From positions 1-64,000 of the forward strand of contig CAITTG010000084.1 in assembly GCA_903895255.1 (NCBI GenBank): 64,000 nt of DNA, given 5' to 3'. The position numbers and the translations under genes were made by a program. The notes under the pieces are model-generated. The model had not been told where the DNA came from. It did no database searches and saw nothing but the letters and a program-made list of their open reading frames with translations. Numbering within the stretch: the stretch's first letter is position 1; each line of letters opens with the position of its first letter. This document shows positions 1 through 10,917 of this stretch, in pieces. This DNA comes from an uncultured Verrucomicrobia subdivision 3 bacterium (GTDB lineage Bacteria; Verrucomicrobiota; Verrucomicrobiia; Limisphaerales; UBA11358).

Positions 1-15
1 AGACAGGGGACGAAT

Positions 16-165
16 AGGACCGGTGGGACGGATGGATTGGCGGGCGGGAGCATGCGCTGAATTCTGAATCACACGGCAGGCGGGCGTGCTGCGGGTCACG
101 GACCCGCGCGCCGGGAAATAGCGTGCTGGGTGCAGCAGGTGGGCGGACGTGGCTGCGCCCGGGGG
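16..165. repeat. Dispersed composite repeat, copy 1
   Basis: This is a 150-base segment matched almost exactly 207 bases downstream (223-372). It starts with GGAC-rich 9-base units and contains a perfect hairpin at 91-107 (GCGGGTC, loop ACG, GACCCGC). Related partial copies, sharing the hairpin and the GGAC units, lie near 2985-3110 and 5090-5205. No ORF in it looks like a gene. Confidence 0.85.
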
Positions 166-222
166 AAGAAACTCCTCATTTCAAAACCCAATATTTGGGG
201 GCATAGGACGAATAAGACGAAG

Positions 223-372
223 AGGACCGATGGGACGGATGGATGGGCGGGCGGGAGCATGCGCTGAATTCTGAATCACACGGCAGGCGGGCGTGCTGCG
301 GGTCACGGACCCGCGCGCCGGGAAACAGCGTGCTGGGTGCAGCAGGTGGGCGGACGTGGCTGCGCCCGGGGA
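223..372. repeat. Dispersed composite repeat, copy 2
   Basis: This is the second copy of the 150-base element at 16-165, in the same orientation. The hairpin with GCGGGTC/GACCCGC arms recurs at 298-314. The two copies differ only at a few positions, so the duplication looks recent. Confidence 0.85.
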
Positions 373-404
373 GGGGCGCGAGCCGGGAGGGCGGGGCAAA
401 GGAT

Positions 405-433
405 TTGACAAAGGGGGCGGGATGGTGTTTACT
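405..433 (+). promoter_or_regulatory. Sigma-70-type promoter
   Basis: TTGACA at 405-410 is followed after exactly 17 bases by TTTACT at 428-433, a near-consensus housekeeping promoter. It would start transcription near 440, upstream of a terminator at 577-611, so it probably drives a short RNA and perhaps read-through into the gene at 641. Confidence 0.6.
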
Positions 434-439
434 GTGCGC

Positions 440-611
440 AGTTAGAGATGAAAATTACCAGTGCCATCAAACTGCAGGTAGTGCAATCCAAGGGGCTCGT
501 GCCTAATTGGATGCGTGCTCATTGCTTTGGTGGCATCGTGGGGTTGAATTTCTGACCAGTACAAACTGACTTTCAAAAACCCGCGATTGTCACAAGCAAT
601 CGCGGGTTTTT
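440..611 (+). ncRNA. Putative structured small RNA of about 170 nt
   Basis: The unit has a near-consensus promoter (405-433), no convincing ORF, and an intrinsic terminator. It can fold as a rod: 462-471 (TGCCATCAAA) pairs with 526-535 (TTTGGTGGCA, one G-T pair), and 486-491 (ATCCAA) pairs with 507-512 (TTGGAT), leaving an internal bubble between the stems. Size and rod-with-bubble shape recall 6S RNA, but no sequence signature of 6S was recognised. It could instead be the attenuated leader of the gene at 641. Confidence 0.4.
577..611 (+). terminator. Rho-independent terminator
   Basis: A perfect 10-bp stem (CCCGCGATTG at 580-589 with CAATCGCGGG at 597-606, 7-base loop) is followed by TTTTTCGTTTT. 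It lies 30 bases before the start codon at 641 and would end the small RNA started near 440. Confidence 0.85.
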
Positions 612-640
612 CGTTTTGAAAGCCAGAGAAAGGAAAACAA

Positions 641-985
641 ATGAACACATACAAGAAAACATTGAACCGGGTCCCGACGGAATTTGAGGCGGAGACCCAA
701 TTTGAACTGCGGCCGGCGGCGAGCGCGGCTTACCGGGCCGCGCAGGAGACGGAATTCGAGCGGCTGCAGAAGCGGTTGCTGGCGAAGGAACTGGATGAGG
801 CGGCGACGCCGGAGCTGGGTCCGCCGTTGCAACGGGCGGCGAGCGAGGCGGCGGCGCTGGCGTGGGAGACGTTGGTCCCTTTGCTGGTGTTTCCGGCGTT
901 GTTCGAGGAGAAAGCGGCGGTCGCCATGCGCCAAACGCACCGCCAGGCGCGGATCTGGGCGGGAAATGAGCTGGTGGCGGTATGA
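641..985 (+). CDS. Small alpha-helical hypothetical protein
   Basis: This encodes 114 residues with no recognised domain. The sequence is rich in Ala, Glu and Arg and looks mostly helical, with no signal peptide and at most one hydrophobic stretch (about residues 72-84, LAWETLVPLLVFP). The start is supported by a good ribosome site, AAAGGA six bases upstream, which is unusual in this window where many genes lack one. It sits between an intrinsic terminator (577-611) and a very strong one (1103-1140), so it is an isolated transcription unit. No function is proposed. Confidence 0.6.
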   Translation: MNTYKKTLNRVPTEFEAETQFELRPAASAAYRAAQETEFERLQKRLLAKELDEAATPELGPPLQRAASEAAALAWETLVPLLVFPALFEEKAAVAMRQTHRQARIWAGNELVAV

Positions 986-1102
986 GCCTCACGGCGATTG
1001 ATCGGTTGATCTCCGCCGGCGGGAGGTCGTGTTCACGCCCGCGGCGGTGGCGCGGGTGTGACCACGGCTTCCAGCCGGTTTGATTTGGGGTGGGAACCAG
1101 GG

Positions 1103-1140
1103 GGCGCGCGCGGATGCGAATCCGCGCGCGCCTTTTTTTT
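1103..1140 (+). terminator. Strong rho-independent terminator
   Basis: A perfect 13-bp stem (1103-1115 with 1120-1132) closed by a GCGA loop is followed by eight T. It ends the transcript of the small gene at 641-985. Confidence 0.9.
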
Positions 1141-1254
1141 AATAAATCGGGGGCTTGGGGCGCGCAGAGGCGCAGAGGGCGCAGAGGGGGTTGAGGGGTA
1201 AACTTCAATAATCAAAGGGCGAGGGTGGATAAACCGGGGGATTACGCGGATTTA

Positions 1255-1290
1255 TTCAGAAACTCGTTACCTCGTTTCCTACAAGACCAG
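1255..1290. repeat. Dispersed 36-base repeat (TTCAGAAACTCGT type)
   Basis: This is one of five copies in the window of an element reading approximately TTCAGAAACTCGTCACCTCG followed by TTTCCTACGAGAT. The others are near 2949, 3218, 7762 and 40102. The outer CTCGT/ACGAG can pair. This copy carries several substitutions. The rest of 986-1466 holds no gene that I can support. Confidence 0.7.
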
Positions 1291-1466
1291 GATGGACGGT
1301 TGGGGCTGGATTCGGGCGGGCTCCGGGGGGTTATTCACCGGGGGTTGGGAGGGGTAAATGGGCTTTTCACAATGATTTAACAGGGGGTTTTACGCCTTGG
1401 TAAAAAAGTTATTGGACTTATTCACATGGACAGCCAATGTCCACCACCCCGGGGTAGAATGCAGGC

Positions 1467-1739
1467 GTGATGATGAAATCAAACCTGAGGGTGACGTTGG
1501 AGGCGGAGTTGGAGGCGCTGGCGGGGCAGCTCAACGCTTCCGAGCGCGAGGTGCTGGCGCGGAAGTTTTACCGCTGGGCGAAGCAGCTTTACGTTTCGGC
1601 GCATATTTTGCGGCAGCACGGGGAGCCGGGGCCGGCTTCGCCGCCGGTTTGCGGGCGGCGGGGGACTTCGCTTTGGCGGAGCCCAAGGCGGGGGGGAGCG
1701 CGGGATAACGCGCTTTCTTGGCGCGGTCGGGCGGATTGA
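1467..1739 (+). CDS. Hypothetical protein, doubtful 3' half
   Basis: The ORF encodes 90 residues. The first 55 or so look like a real helical protein (LEAELEALAGQL followed by a Trp/Lys-rich helix), while the C-terminal third is Pro/Gly/Arg-rich and of low quality. It overlaps by 209 bases, tail to tail, the gene on the other strand at 1531-1914. Both cannot be equally well selected in the shared part, so either this gene is truncated or frameshifted near 1620, or one of the two is spurious. No family was recognised. Confidence 0.4.
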   Translation: MMMKSNLRVTLEAELEALAGQLNASEREVLARKFYRWAKQLYVSAHILRQHGEPGPASPPVCGRRGTSLWRSPRRGGARDNALSWRGRAD

Positions 1740-1914
1740 TCCAGGCGTCCTCGACGGGAAGGCGGCGTTTCTTCAATTCGGCGACGACGGCCTTGCGGAT
1801 GAAGGAGCTCCGGTCATCGCCGGAATCGGCGCGGGCGATGTCCAGGCCGCGCAGGAGTTCCACGTGGCAGGCGAAGGCGATCAGGGTTTGGTCGGGTGCA
1901 CGTTTAATTTGCAT
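1531..1914 (-). CDS. Ribbon-helix-helix-like protein with Lys/Ala/Pro tail
   Basis: This encodes 127 residues. The segment RSSFIRKAVVAELKKR (about residues 36-51) resembles the helical part of ribbon-helix-helix (CopG/MetJ-like) DNA-binding proteins. The C-terminal half is a basic, Lys/Ala/Pro-rich tail of the kind found in nucleic-acid-binding proteins, though such composition also arises as a shadow of G+C-rich coding DNA. It converges with the ORF at 1467-1739. A DNA-binding role is an inference; no partner toxin gene is adjacent. Confidence 0.5.
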   Translation of the reverse strand: MQIKRAPDQTLIAFACHVELLRGLDIARADSGDDRSSFIRKAVVAELKKRRLPVEDAWINPPDRAKKARYPALPPALGSAKAKSPAARKPAAKPAPAPRAAAKYAPKRKAASPSGKTSAPAPRARKR

Positions 1915-2228
1915 CCCTCATTAACGTATCGCCGTGCTAGATTGTCAAAAACAAATTAAAGGGCGGCGGGGCGGCACTCCCCCCCCAAGCAACAATTGCC
2001 ATGGAAGAGCACTGCCCGCCGGGGACAGGCTGGAGGACGGTCCCACCTTGGGGGGGCGGAGGTGGTATTTCCACATATTTTATGCGCAGGCACTTTACTG
2101 AGAACAACTTGCACGGGGCCGCGCCGGGCAGGCGGGCGGCCCGGCCGGGGCGGGGCGGGATGGCAGGTATCTCACCGGTTTTTATTTAAATATAATGGGC
2201 GCGGCAGGAACTGATTTTTGGAATTTTT

Positions 2229-2861
2229 ATGTTAAATCAAACTCCCCACTGCATTCGGTTGATCATCAATGGCACGGAATACCGGGTCCGGCCGGACGGC
2301 AATCTTGAAGATTCGCGTGGTTTGGCGCGGCCGCCCGGGGTGCGCGCGGAGCCCGCTTTGCCGGAGGCCCGGCCGCCGGGGTTGCGGCGGCAGTGGCAGG
2401 ATCAGGAGGCGGGGGGCGGGGAGGGTCCCCTGCCCGGCCGGCAGTTTGCGTTCAGCCGGCGCACGGCGCTGGTATCGCTGGATGTGGTGCGGGCGGTGCT
2501 GGGGGTGGACGCGGTGACGGTGGCGTCGCTGGTGGATTCGGGGGAGCTGGCGTGGGTGTTTGATGTGTCGGCGACGAAGAGCAGCCAGCGGGAGCTGCGG
2601 TTCTGGACGCGGGAGTTGTTTGCGCCGGAGCAGTGCCGGATGTCGCCGACGCGGGCGTTGCAGATGATTTTGGGCAAGGGGCGGCAGCGGTGGCGCGGGA
2701 GTGAGATTGAGCAGTTGTTGCTGGCGTCGCGGGCGAGCATTCTGCGCTGGAATCGGGCGGGGGATTTGCCGGGGGAGACGGTGGATCACACGTTTTGGGT
2801 GACGCGGGAGGCGCTGACGGGGTTTTTAAAATCGCGGTTGTGCCAGAGAGGGGAAAATTGA
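2229..2861 (+). CDS. Hypothetical protein with C-terminal helical domain
   Basis: This encodes 210 residues without signal peptide or membrane segment. The N-terminal 80 residues are Pro/Gly/Arg-rich and start with a short beta-like stretch (CIRLIINGTEYRVRPDGN). The C-terminal 130 residues are more ordered, with a possible helix-turn-helix-like part (EIEQLLLASRASILRWNRAG, about 158-177) that resembles excisionase/MerR-type recognition segments. No family is recognised with certainty. The start follows an A/T-rich leader without a Shine-Dalgarno sequence. It is bordered on both sides by dispersed repeats. Confidence 0.55.
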   Translation: MLNQTPHCIRLIINGTEYRVRPDGNLEDSRGLARPPGVRAEPALPEARPPGLRRQWQDQEAGGGEGPLPGRQFAFSRRTALVSLDVVRAVLGVDAVTVASLVDSGELAWVFDVSATKSSQRELRFWTRELFAPEQCRMSPTRALQMILGKGRQRWRGSEIEQLLLASRASILRWNRAGDLPGETVDHTFWVTREALTGFLKSRLCQRGEN

Positions 2862-2865
2862 AGGC

Positions 2866-3255
2866 AAACTTCAAATTTCAAAATCCACTATTCAGGGAAT
2901 AATCAATCTTCAATAATCAATGGCCGAGAGGGCATACGGGGACTTATTTTGAAACTCCTCACGTCGTTTCCTACGAGGTCTTGAGAAAATGGGGGACGAA
3001 GAAGACGAAGAGGACCGATGGGACGGATGGATGGGCGGGCGGGAGCATGGATTGAATTCCCAATCACCCGGCAAGCGGGCGTGCTGCGGGTCACGGACCC
3101 GCGCGCCGGGGACTGGGAAGAAAACTTCAAACTTCAAAATCCACTATTCAGGGAAACTTCAATGGGACCGATGGGACCGATGGGACGGATAGGACGGATG
3201 GGGGCGATGGGGACTTGTTCAGAAACTCGTCACCTCGTTTCCTACGAGATCAGGG
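2866..3255. repeat. Cluster of dispersed intergenic repeats
   Basis: This gap between the gene ending at 2861 and guaA is a mosaic of the window's repeat families. Two near-identical TTCAAA-rich segments end in CCACTATTCAGGGAA (about 2868-2901 and 3124-3157). Two copies of the TTCAGAAACTCGT element lie at 2949-2984 and 3218-3255. There are 9-base GGACCGATG units (2995-3030, 3161-3205) and the GCGGGTC hairpin at 3086-3102. No gene is supported here. Confidence 0.8.
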
Positions 3256-3305
3256 ACGCACGGCACGGGCTGGATGCGGGACGCAGCCATGGGGGGATGT
3301 TGCGG

Positions 3306-3326
3306 CGGTCCCGCAGTGCGGGACCG
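3306..3326. repeat. Perfect palindrome, dispersed
   Basis: This is a 9-bp stem (CGGTCCCGC with its complement) around an AGT loop. The same 21 bases recur at 7831-7851, and in both places they follow a TTCAGAAACTCGT element by about 35-50 bases, so the two belong to one compound element. Confidence 0.8.
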
Positions 3327-3351
3327 CACTCCGGCAGGGGGGAGAATAAAT

Positions 3352-3374
3352 GCGGCGCCCGGCGGGAGCGCCGC
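3352..3374 (-). terminator. Possible terminator of guaA
   Basis: A G+C-rich hairpin (GCGGCG/CGCCGC ends) lies 12 bases beyond the guaA stop codon. On the minus strand it is followed by ATTTATTCT rather than a clean T run, so termination may be weak. Confidence 0.4.
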
Positions 3375-3385
3375 CAGGGGCCTGA

Positions 3386-4927
<1,542 letters not shown>

Positions 4928-4994
4928 GGCTCTAGAATAAATGGGGATTGTTGGGGGAAAAGCGGGGTTTTGCGAGCGAAAAATGGGAAAAAAG

Positions 4995-5205
4995 GCGGGG
5001 ATTTAACGCAAAGGCGCAGAGGCGCAAAGGGGGGAATGAGAAACGGCAAGCGCCAGAAATAATCAAACTTCAATCATCAAGGGGGACATAGGACGAATGG
5101 GACGAATGGGACCGATCCAACGCAGGGGGATTGGCGGGCGGGGGGATGGATTCAATTCTAAAATCACAAGGCAATCGGTCGTGCTGCGGGTCACGGACCC
5201 GCGCG
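4995..5205. repeat. Dispersed repeats upstream of guaA
   Basis: The 320-base gap between guaA and the PEP-CTERM gene holds three repeat types in a row: GGCGCAGAGGCGCAAAGG (about 5010-5028), a TCAAACTTCAATCATCAA stretch (5063-5081), then GGACGAATGG units leading into the GCGGGTC/GACCCGC hairpin at 5186-5202. The order TTCAA, GGAC units, hairpin is the same as at 2866-3110. Confidence 0.7.
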
Positions 5206-5248
5206 CCGGGACGGGGGTGCGGGGGAGTGGTCGGGGGCGAATTAAAAA

Positions 5249-5812
5249 TCAAGTGGTTGGGCGGCTAGTCAGGAATTTGCGGGCGCGGGGGGCGGCGAGG
5301 AGGGCGAGCACGGCGGCGGCGCTGATGAGCGAGGCGGGTTCGGGGGTGACCTCGGTGATGGTGAGGGTGCCAAGGTCGAGCGCGCCGTCGGGATAGGTGA
5401 TGCCGATGCCGGCGCCGGTATTGTAAAATTCAAATTCCGCGACATAGGCGTCGGTGAAATAGCCGAGGCCATAGGGGTCCACTTGGGCGGAGCCACCGCC
5501 AGCGGGGATGAGCAGATTGTCCACGGGGCCAAGATTGCCAACGATGACATCGCCGGGAGTGCCCAGGGAGGTCACGTTGACGGGCCCGGTAAAACTGCCG
5601 GTGATGCTGGTGACCAGGTAACCGGTGTTGCCGGAAACGGGGCTGACGATGGGGGTGTCGCCGGTGGTGAAGGTCCCGGAGCCGGAGTCGCTGCCATAAG
5701 CGGTCGGGGTGTAGGACCAGGTCCAGGCGAGGTCGGCGTGGAGGGTGGCGGTGAGGGCCGTCAGGAGGAGGCCGGCGAGCAGGGTTTGGCGGTTCGTTGT
5801 GTTCATTTTCAT
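5249..5812 (-). CDS. PEP-CTERM-type exported protein
   Basis: This encodes 187 residues. From the ATG at 5812 it begins MKMNTTNRQTLLAGLLLTAL, a signal peptide. The C-terminus carries the sorting signature of exosortase substrates: TPEPASLI, a hydrophobic stretch (SAAAVLALLAA) and a basic tail (PRARKFL). The middle is a Gly/Thr/Ser-rich beta-type domain of unknown function. Such proteins are exported, trimmed and delivered to the outer surface by exosortase/EpsH systems. A GTG start at 5851 is possible but would bury the signal peptide. No exosortase gene is in the window. Confidence 0.8.
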   Translation of the reverse strand: MKMNTTNRQTLLAGLLLTALTATLHADLAWTWSYTPTAYGSDSGSGTFTTGDTPIVSPVSGNTGYLVTSITGSFTGPVNVTSLGTPGDVIVGNLGPVDNLLIPAGGGSAQVDPYGLGYFTDAYVAEFEFYNTGAGIGITYPDGALDLGTLTITEVTPEPASLISAAAVLALLAAPRARKFLTSRPTT

Positions 5813-6039
5813 TGCAGGCACCGGATGGGTGCACGGGTTAATGTTTTCCACAGAACGGGTAATGAGGTCATTATGCCAGCGAATGACCGGCGGGTCAAGG
5901 GTTGGATTCCACTGGCGGGCAGGGGTTTGCGACTTGGGAGCGGAGGGTGGCCGGGGGATTTATCCAGTTTATCATGCTGGTATACAGAGACTAAGCACGG
6001 GGCGGGGGCGGGGACATGGCTGTCCCCGCCCCGGGAAAT

Positions 6040-7299
<1,260 letters not shown>

Positions 7300-7435
7300 A
7301 TTTTTATAATTCGGGCGCGCTGAGAGTAATCGGAGTGGCGGGGTTCGACAATGCAGTTTTCTCCGGGAAGCGAGATTTTAGCCACGGATTAAACACAGAT
7401 TGAACATGGAGGGATGGAACGTCCAAGCTCCAGAG

Positions 7436-7851
7436 AATATTCAAATTTCAAACTTCAAGCATCAGGGGGAAATTCAAGGTTCAAGCAAGACGGGGAGATA
7501 AAATTAGGAACGCAAGCAGGCGGGCAAGGCAGAAAATGGAAACTGGGGCTGGGCTCGCGCAGAGGCGCAGAGGGCGCAGAGAGGGCGGCCATGAGGGAAT
7601 CAGGGAGCGCTGGCGCTGGCAACGAGACGCCCCCCCGGAAACCGCAGGCAAGGACGCCGGCGCCACCCAGGCCGACGCGGGTCATCCAGGGCTGGCAAAG
7701 GGCGAGGGCAAATTTAGAGCATTTCCATAAATGCTCCAAGATGGGAAATTTCAAAGGCAATTTCAGAAACTCGTCACCTCGTTTCCTACGAGATGAGGGG
7801 GCCTTGGGGTCGGGATTCGGGACGCGGCGGCGGTCCCGCAGTGCGGGACCG
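7436..7851. repeat. Cluster of dispersed repeats
   Basis: In the 680-base gap between murA and the transferase gene are a TTCAAA-rich block (7440-7490), GCGCAGAGGCGCAGAGGGCG (about 7557-7580), a TTCAGAAACTCGTCACCTCG element (7762-7798) and the CGGTCCCGC palindrome (7831-7851). ORFs crossing this stretch are built from repeat sequence and are not accepted as genes. Confidence 0.75.
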
Positions 7852-7980
7852 GACTCCAAGGGGAATTGGATGAAATTGGACAATTTTGGGGAGTTTTTTA
7901 AACTTGTGATTTGGCGGGGGGCGATTAAATTTAGTGGTCGATAAAATACGCAGTGATTTTTCAGGGGCACAAAAAATAAT

Positions 7981-9753
7981 ATGCATCAGTGGGTTGAGTT
8001 AATCATCGCGGGTTTGGTGGGGCTGGCGACCAGCCTTAGCCTGAATTCTTTTATTTTGCAGGCGACGAGTTTCGGGCGGGAAAGTGTGCAGAACGGCGTC
8101 GGGCGCTGCAAAAAGAACACGGGGATTTACGGGGCGGGCCTGGCGAAGGCGCTGATTTTGGTATTGGTGGTTTTAGCGGTGTTGCTGGAGACGGATTTCT
8201 TCATCAAATCGGAGCGGGTGATGGTACTGACGGCGGGGTTGGTCGTGGTGGGGTTGCTGTTTGGTCTGGGGGTGGGGAATTTGCTAACGCTCATGACGTT
8301 GCAGGCCAGCGCGGGGAACCGGGCGCGGGATCCGCATCATACGCATCAGGTGCCGGTGCCGCGGCTGGGCGGGGTGGCGATGGCGGGGGGGATGGTGGCG
8401 GTGGTGCTGGCGTTCATTGTGTTTGATGGCAAGGATTTCGTGCTGACTTCCGACCGCTGGTTGATTGTGGGGTCTTCGCTGGCGATGTTCGGGCTGGGGT
8501 TGTGGGATGACCTGTTCAGCCTGGGAGCCAAACACAAATTGCTGCTGCAACTGCTGATTGCCAGCGGGACGTATTTTCTGGGGGTGAGCATTTCGCATTT
8601 TCGGGTTCCCTTCGTGGATCACATCATTGATTTGGGGATCTGGTCGTGGCCGGTGACGGTGATCTGGCTGGTGGCGATGACGAATTTGATCAATTTGATT
8701 GACGGGGTGGACGGGCTGGCGGGGGGGATTTGCCTGATGTTGATGGTGTTGCTGTTGTATGTGTCGAATTCGACGGGGACGGTGCCGATCATCACGGCGG
8801 GGATGGTGGGGGCGATTCTGGGATTTCTGAAGTTCAATTTTCCGCCGGCGCGGATCTACATGGGGGACGGGGGGGCGTATTTTCTGGGTTATTTGATTGG
8901 GTGCACGACGATTGTGACGGCGCAAAAAGGGACGATTTTTGCGGGGCTGGTGGCGCCGTTGTTTGTGCTGGCGCTGCCGATTATTGACACGTCGCTGGCG
9001 ATTCTGCGCCGGGGGCTGCGGGGACTGCCGCTGTTCCGGCCGGACCGGAAGCATATTCATCACCGGCTGCTGGCGATGGGGCATTCGCGGCGCAAGGTGG
9101 TGCTGAGCTTGTATGCGTTCACGGCGTTTTTTCTATTGCTGGGGCTGGTCACGTTTTGTTTTCACGGCCAGTATTTTCCGGTGATCGCGGGGGTGGCGGT
9201 GCTGACGATTTTGGTGGTGGCGGGGCGGCTGAGTTTCAGCCGGGAATGGTTTTCGATCGGGCGGGTGGTGGGCAATTCGCTGATGTCGCGGCAGGATGTG
9301 CAGTATGCGATGTGCCTGTCCAAATGGCTGGGGATGGAGGGCACGCGGGCGGAGCATATTGAGGGGCTGGCGGAGGACGCGGTGCTGGTGGCGTGCAAGC
9401 TGGGTTTTTCGAGCATCCGGATCCGGCTGGAGGATGGGGAGAAGTTCTGGCAGATTGACGACAGTCCGCTGGATGCCCAGGAGTTTTTCAAGCACAGCCT
9501 GCCCGGGCAAAAGAATTGCACGCTGGAGTTGGGGGTGCTCAAGCCGGTGACGACGATTGCGGCGCCCGCAGGGACACCGGCGTGGCACACGGAATCGACG
9601 TTTGAGGTGCTGGCGGATTTGCTGGCGGAGGGCTGGGTGAAGGCGGTGGGGGACTGGGAGAATATCAATCAGACGCCGGCGCGGTTTAATCAGGTGAAGG
9701 GGGGGGCAGAGACGGAGACGCAGGTGCTGCTAAGACGGTTTAAGGCGAGTTGA
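7981..9753 (+). CDS. WecA/TagO-like undecaprenyl-phosphate sugar-1-phosphate transferase, extended
   Basis: This membrane enzyme of the MraY/WecA superfamily is expected to load a HexNAc-1-phosphate onto undecaprenyl phosphate to start a surface polysaccharide. Its 590 residues exceed the usual 330-380. The core carries Asp176-Asp177 (LWDDLFS), NLIDGVDGLAGG (238-249), MGDGGAYFLGY (294-304) and the cytoplasmic HIHHRL loop (358-363), with about ten membrane segments. An extra membrane pair lies at 1-105, and a soluble tail of about 170 residues follows residue 420, with no recognised domain. Which sugar it uses cannot be read from the sequence. The start codon follows an A/T-rich leader. Confidence 0.88.
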   Translation: MHQWVELIIAGLVGLATSLSLNSFILQATSFGRESVQNGVGRCKKNTGIYGAGLAKALILVLVVLAVLLETDFFIKSERVMVLTAGLVVVGLLFGLGVGNLLTLMTLQASAGNRARDPHHTHQVPVPRLGGVAMAGGMVAVVLAFIVFDGKDFVLTSDRWLIVGSSLAMFGLGLWDDLFSLGAKHKLLLQLLIASGTYFLGVSISHFRVPFVDHIIDLGIWSWPVTVIWLVAMTNLINLIDGVDGLAGGICLMLMVLLLYVSNSTGTVPIITAGMVGAILGFLKFNFPPARIYMGDGGAYFLGYLIGCTTIVTAQKGTIFAGLVAPLFVLALPIIDTSLAILRRGLRGLPLFRPDRKHIHHRLLAMGHSRRKVVLSLYAFTAFFLLLGLVTFCFHGQYFPVIAGVAVLTILVVAGRLSFSREWFSIGRVVGNSLMSRQDVQYAMCLSKWLGMEGTRAEHIEGLAEDAVLVACKLGFSSIRIRLEDGEKFWQIDDSPLDAQEFFKHSLPGQKNCTLELGVLKPVTTIAAPAGTPAWHTESTFEVLADLLAEGWVKAVGDWENINQTPARFNQVKGGAETETQVLLRRFKAS

Positions 9754-9825
9754 GCGGCGAGGGGCGGGGCGTGAGAGGAAAGAGAGCCAAGCGCCGGAGA
9801 ATCATCAAACTTCAAGGCGGGAAAG

Positions 9826-9905
9826 AGGACGAAAAGGACGAAAAGGACGAAAAGGACGTAAAGGACGTAGAGGACGTAGAGGACGTAAAGGACAAATAGG
9901 ACCGA
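9826..9905. repeat. 9-base tandem repeat
   Basis: Eight or more consecutive units of the type AAGGACGAA/AAGGACGTA/GAGGACGTA occur here, immediately before GGACCGATC sequence. The period (9) and the GGAC core are those of the dispersed GGACGAATAGGACCGAT repeats elsewhere, so this looks like an expanded array of the same sequence. It lies in the 3'-facing gap between the transferase gene and the convergent deacetylase gene. Confidence 0.9.
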
Positions 9906-10006
9906 TCAAGGACCGATCGGGCACTTCAATTTTCAAGGGATTCAACCAAGGATTCGGGGGGGAGGCGGGATTTATATAAAATTTGAGATTGGAGATTTGC
10001 AAGCAA

Positions 10007-10873
10007 CTATTTGCCGGTGAGGCCTTTGAGGTAGGCGAGGATGAGTTCGGGGAGGTCGCGGCTGTAGCCGCCTTCGAGGAGGCTGAAGGTGGGGAGGTTG
10101 AAGCCGCGAAGGGTCTGGCCGAGCCAGTGGAAGTCCTCGACTTGGAGGGGGCCGCCGCCGAGGGGGTCGCGTGCGTAGGCGTCGAAGCCAGCGGAGATGG
10201 CGAGGAGGTCGGGGCGGTAGCTGCGGAGGTCGTCCAGAGCGCGGCGGAGCGTGGCGCGGTAGTTTTCGCGGGTGGCGAGGGGGGAGACGGGGTAATTAAA
10301 GCAGTTGCGGCCGACGTTCTCGGCACCCGTGCCGGGATAGGCGGGGTGCTGGTGCACGGAGAAGAATTCGATGCCGGGCTGGTTGAGGAGGATATCCTCG
10401 GTGCCGTTGCCGTGGTGGACATCGAAGTCGAAGACGGCGACGCGGCGGGCGCCGGTGGCGGTGGCGGCGAGGGCGGCGATGGCGATGTTGTTTAAATAGC
10501 AGAAGCCCATGGAGGCATCGCGGAGGGCGTGGTGGCCGGGGGGGCGCATGAGGCTGAAGACGGTTTCCCCGGCGCGGCCGGCGGCGAGGGCATCCAGCGC
10601 GGCGGCGACGGAGGCGCGGGCGCGGACGGCGATGTTTTCAAAGTAGGGGGTGTCGTGGTCGAAGTCCTTGGGCTCGGTGAGGCGGGCGAGCACGGCGGGG
10701 GTGTGGGCGCGGAGGAGGTCGGCCTCGAGATCGCGGGGCTGGGGGGCGGCCCAGTCGAGGGTTAGGTCGCGTTGTTCCTGGAGGCGGGCGACGGTGGTGA
10801 TGATGCGGGCGGGGCGCTCGGGGTGACCGGGTTGCTCGTAACTGGTGCAGGCGGCTTCGTGAATGATTTTCAT
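10007..10873 (-). CDS. Histone-deacetylase-family Zn hydrolase (AcuC/acetylpolyamine amidohydrolase-like)
   Basis: This is a zinc amide hydrolase of the arginase/deacetylase fold, 288 residues. It shows RPPGHHAL with the His pair 114-115, the metal ligands Asp151 and His153 in DFDVHHGNGT, VHQHPAYPGTG (173-183), Asp231 in SAGFDAY, and the C-terminal EGGY with the catalytic Tyr. Bacterial members remove acetyl groups from proteins (AcuC), polyamines or other small amides; the substrate is not predictable here. The polyamine genes near 58 kb make an acetylpolyamine role conceivable but not shown. Start at MKIIHEAACTSYEQPGHPER is typical. It is divergent from the nuclease gene at 10918. Confidence 0.93.
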   Translation of the reverse strand: MKIIHEAACTSYEQPGHPERPARIITTVARLQEQRDLTLDWAAPQPRDLEADLLRAHTPAVLARLTEPKDFDHDTPYFENIAVRARASVAAALDALAAGRAGETVFSLMRPPGHHALRDASMGFCYLNNIAIAALAATATGARRVAVFDFDVHHGNGTEDILLNQPGIEFFSVHQHPAYPGTGAENVGRNCFNYPVSPLATRENYRATLRRALDDLRSYRPDLLAISAGFDAYARDPLGGGPLQVEDFHWLGQTLRGFNLPTFSLLEGGYSRDLPELILAYLKGLTGK

Positions 10874-10917
10874 TGCGACAGGGGGATGATTAGCAAAAGA
10901 TTGAGCGGGGATAAAAT

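Noticed and set aside
7414-7944. ORF across the gap before the transferase gene
   Set aside because: It is translated repeat sequence (TTCAAA block, GCAGAG block, palindrome), also found out of frame elsewhere.
9826-9905. Possible CRISPR array
   Set aside because: The repeat unit is only 9 bases with no spacers; no cas genes are in the window.
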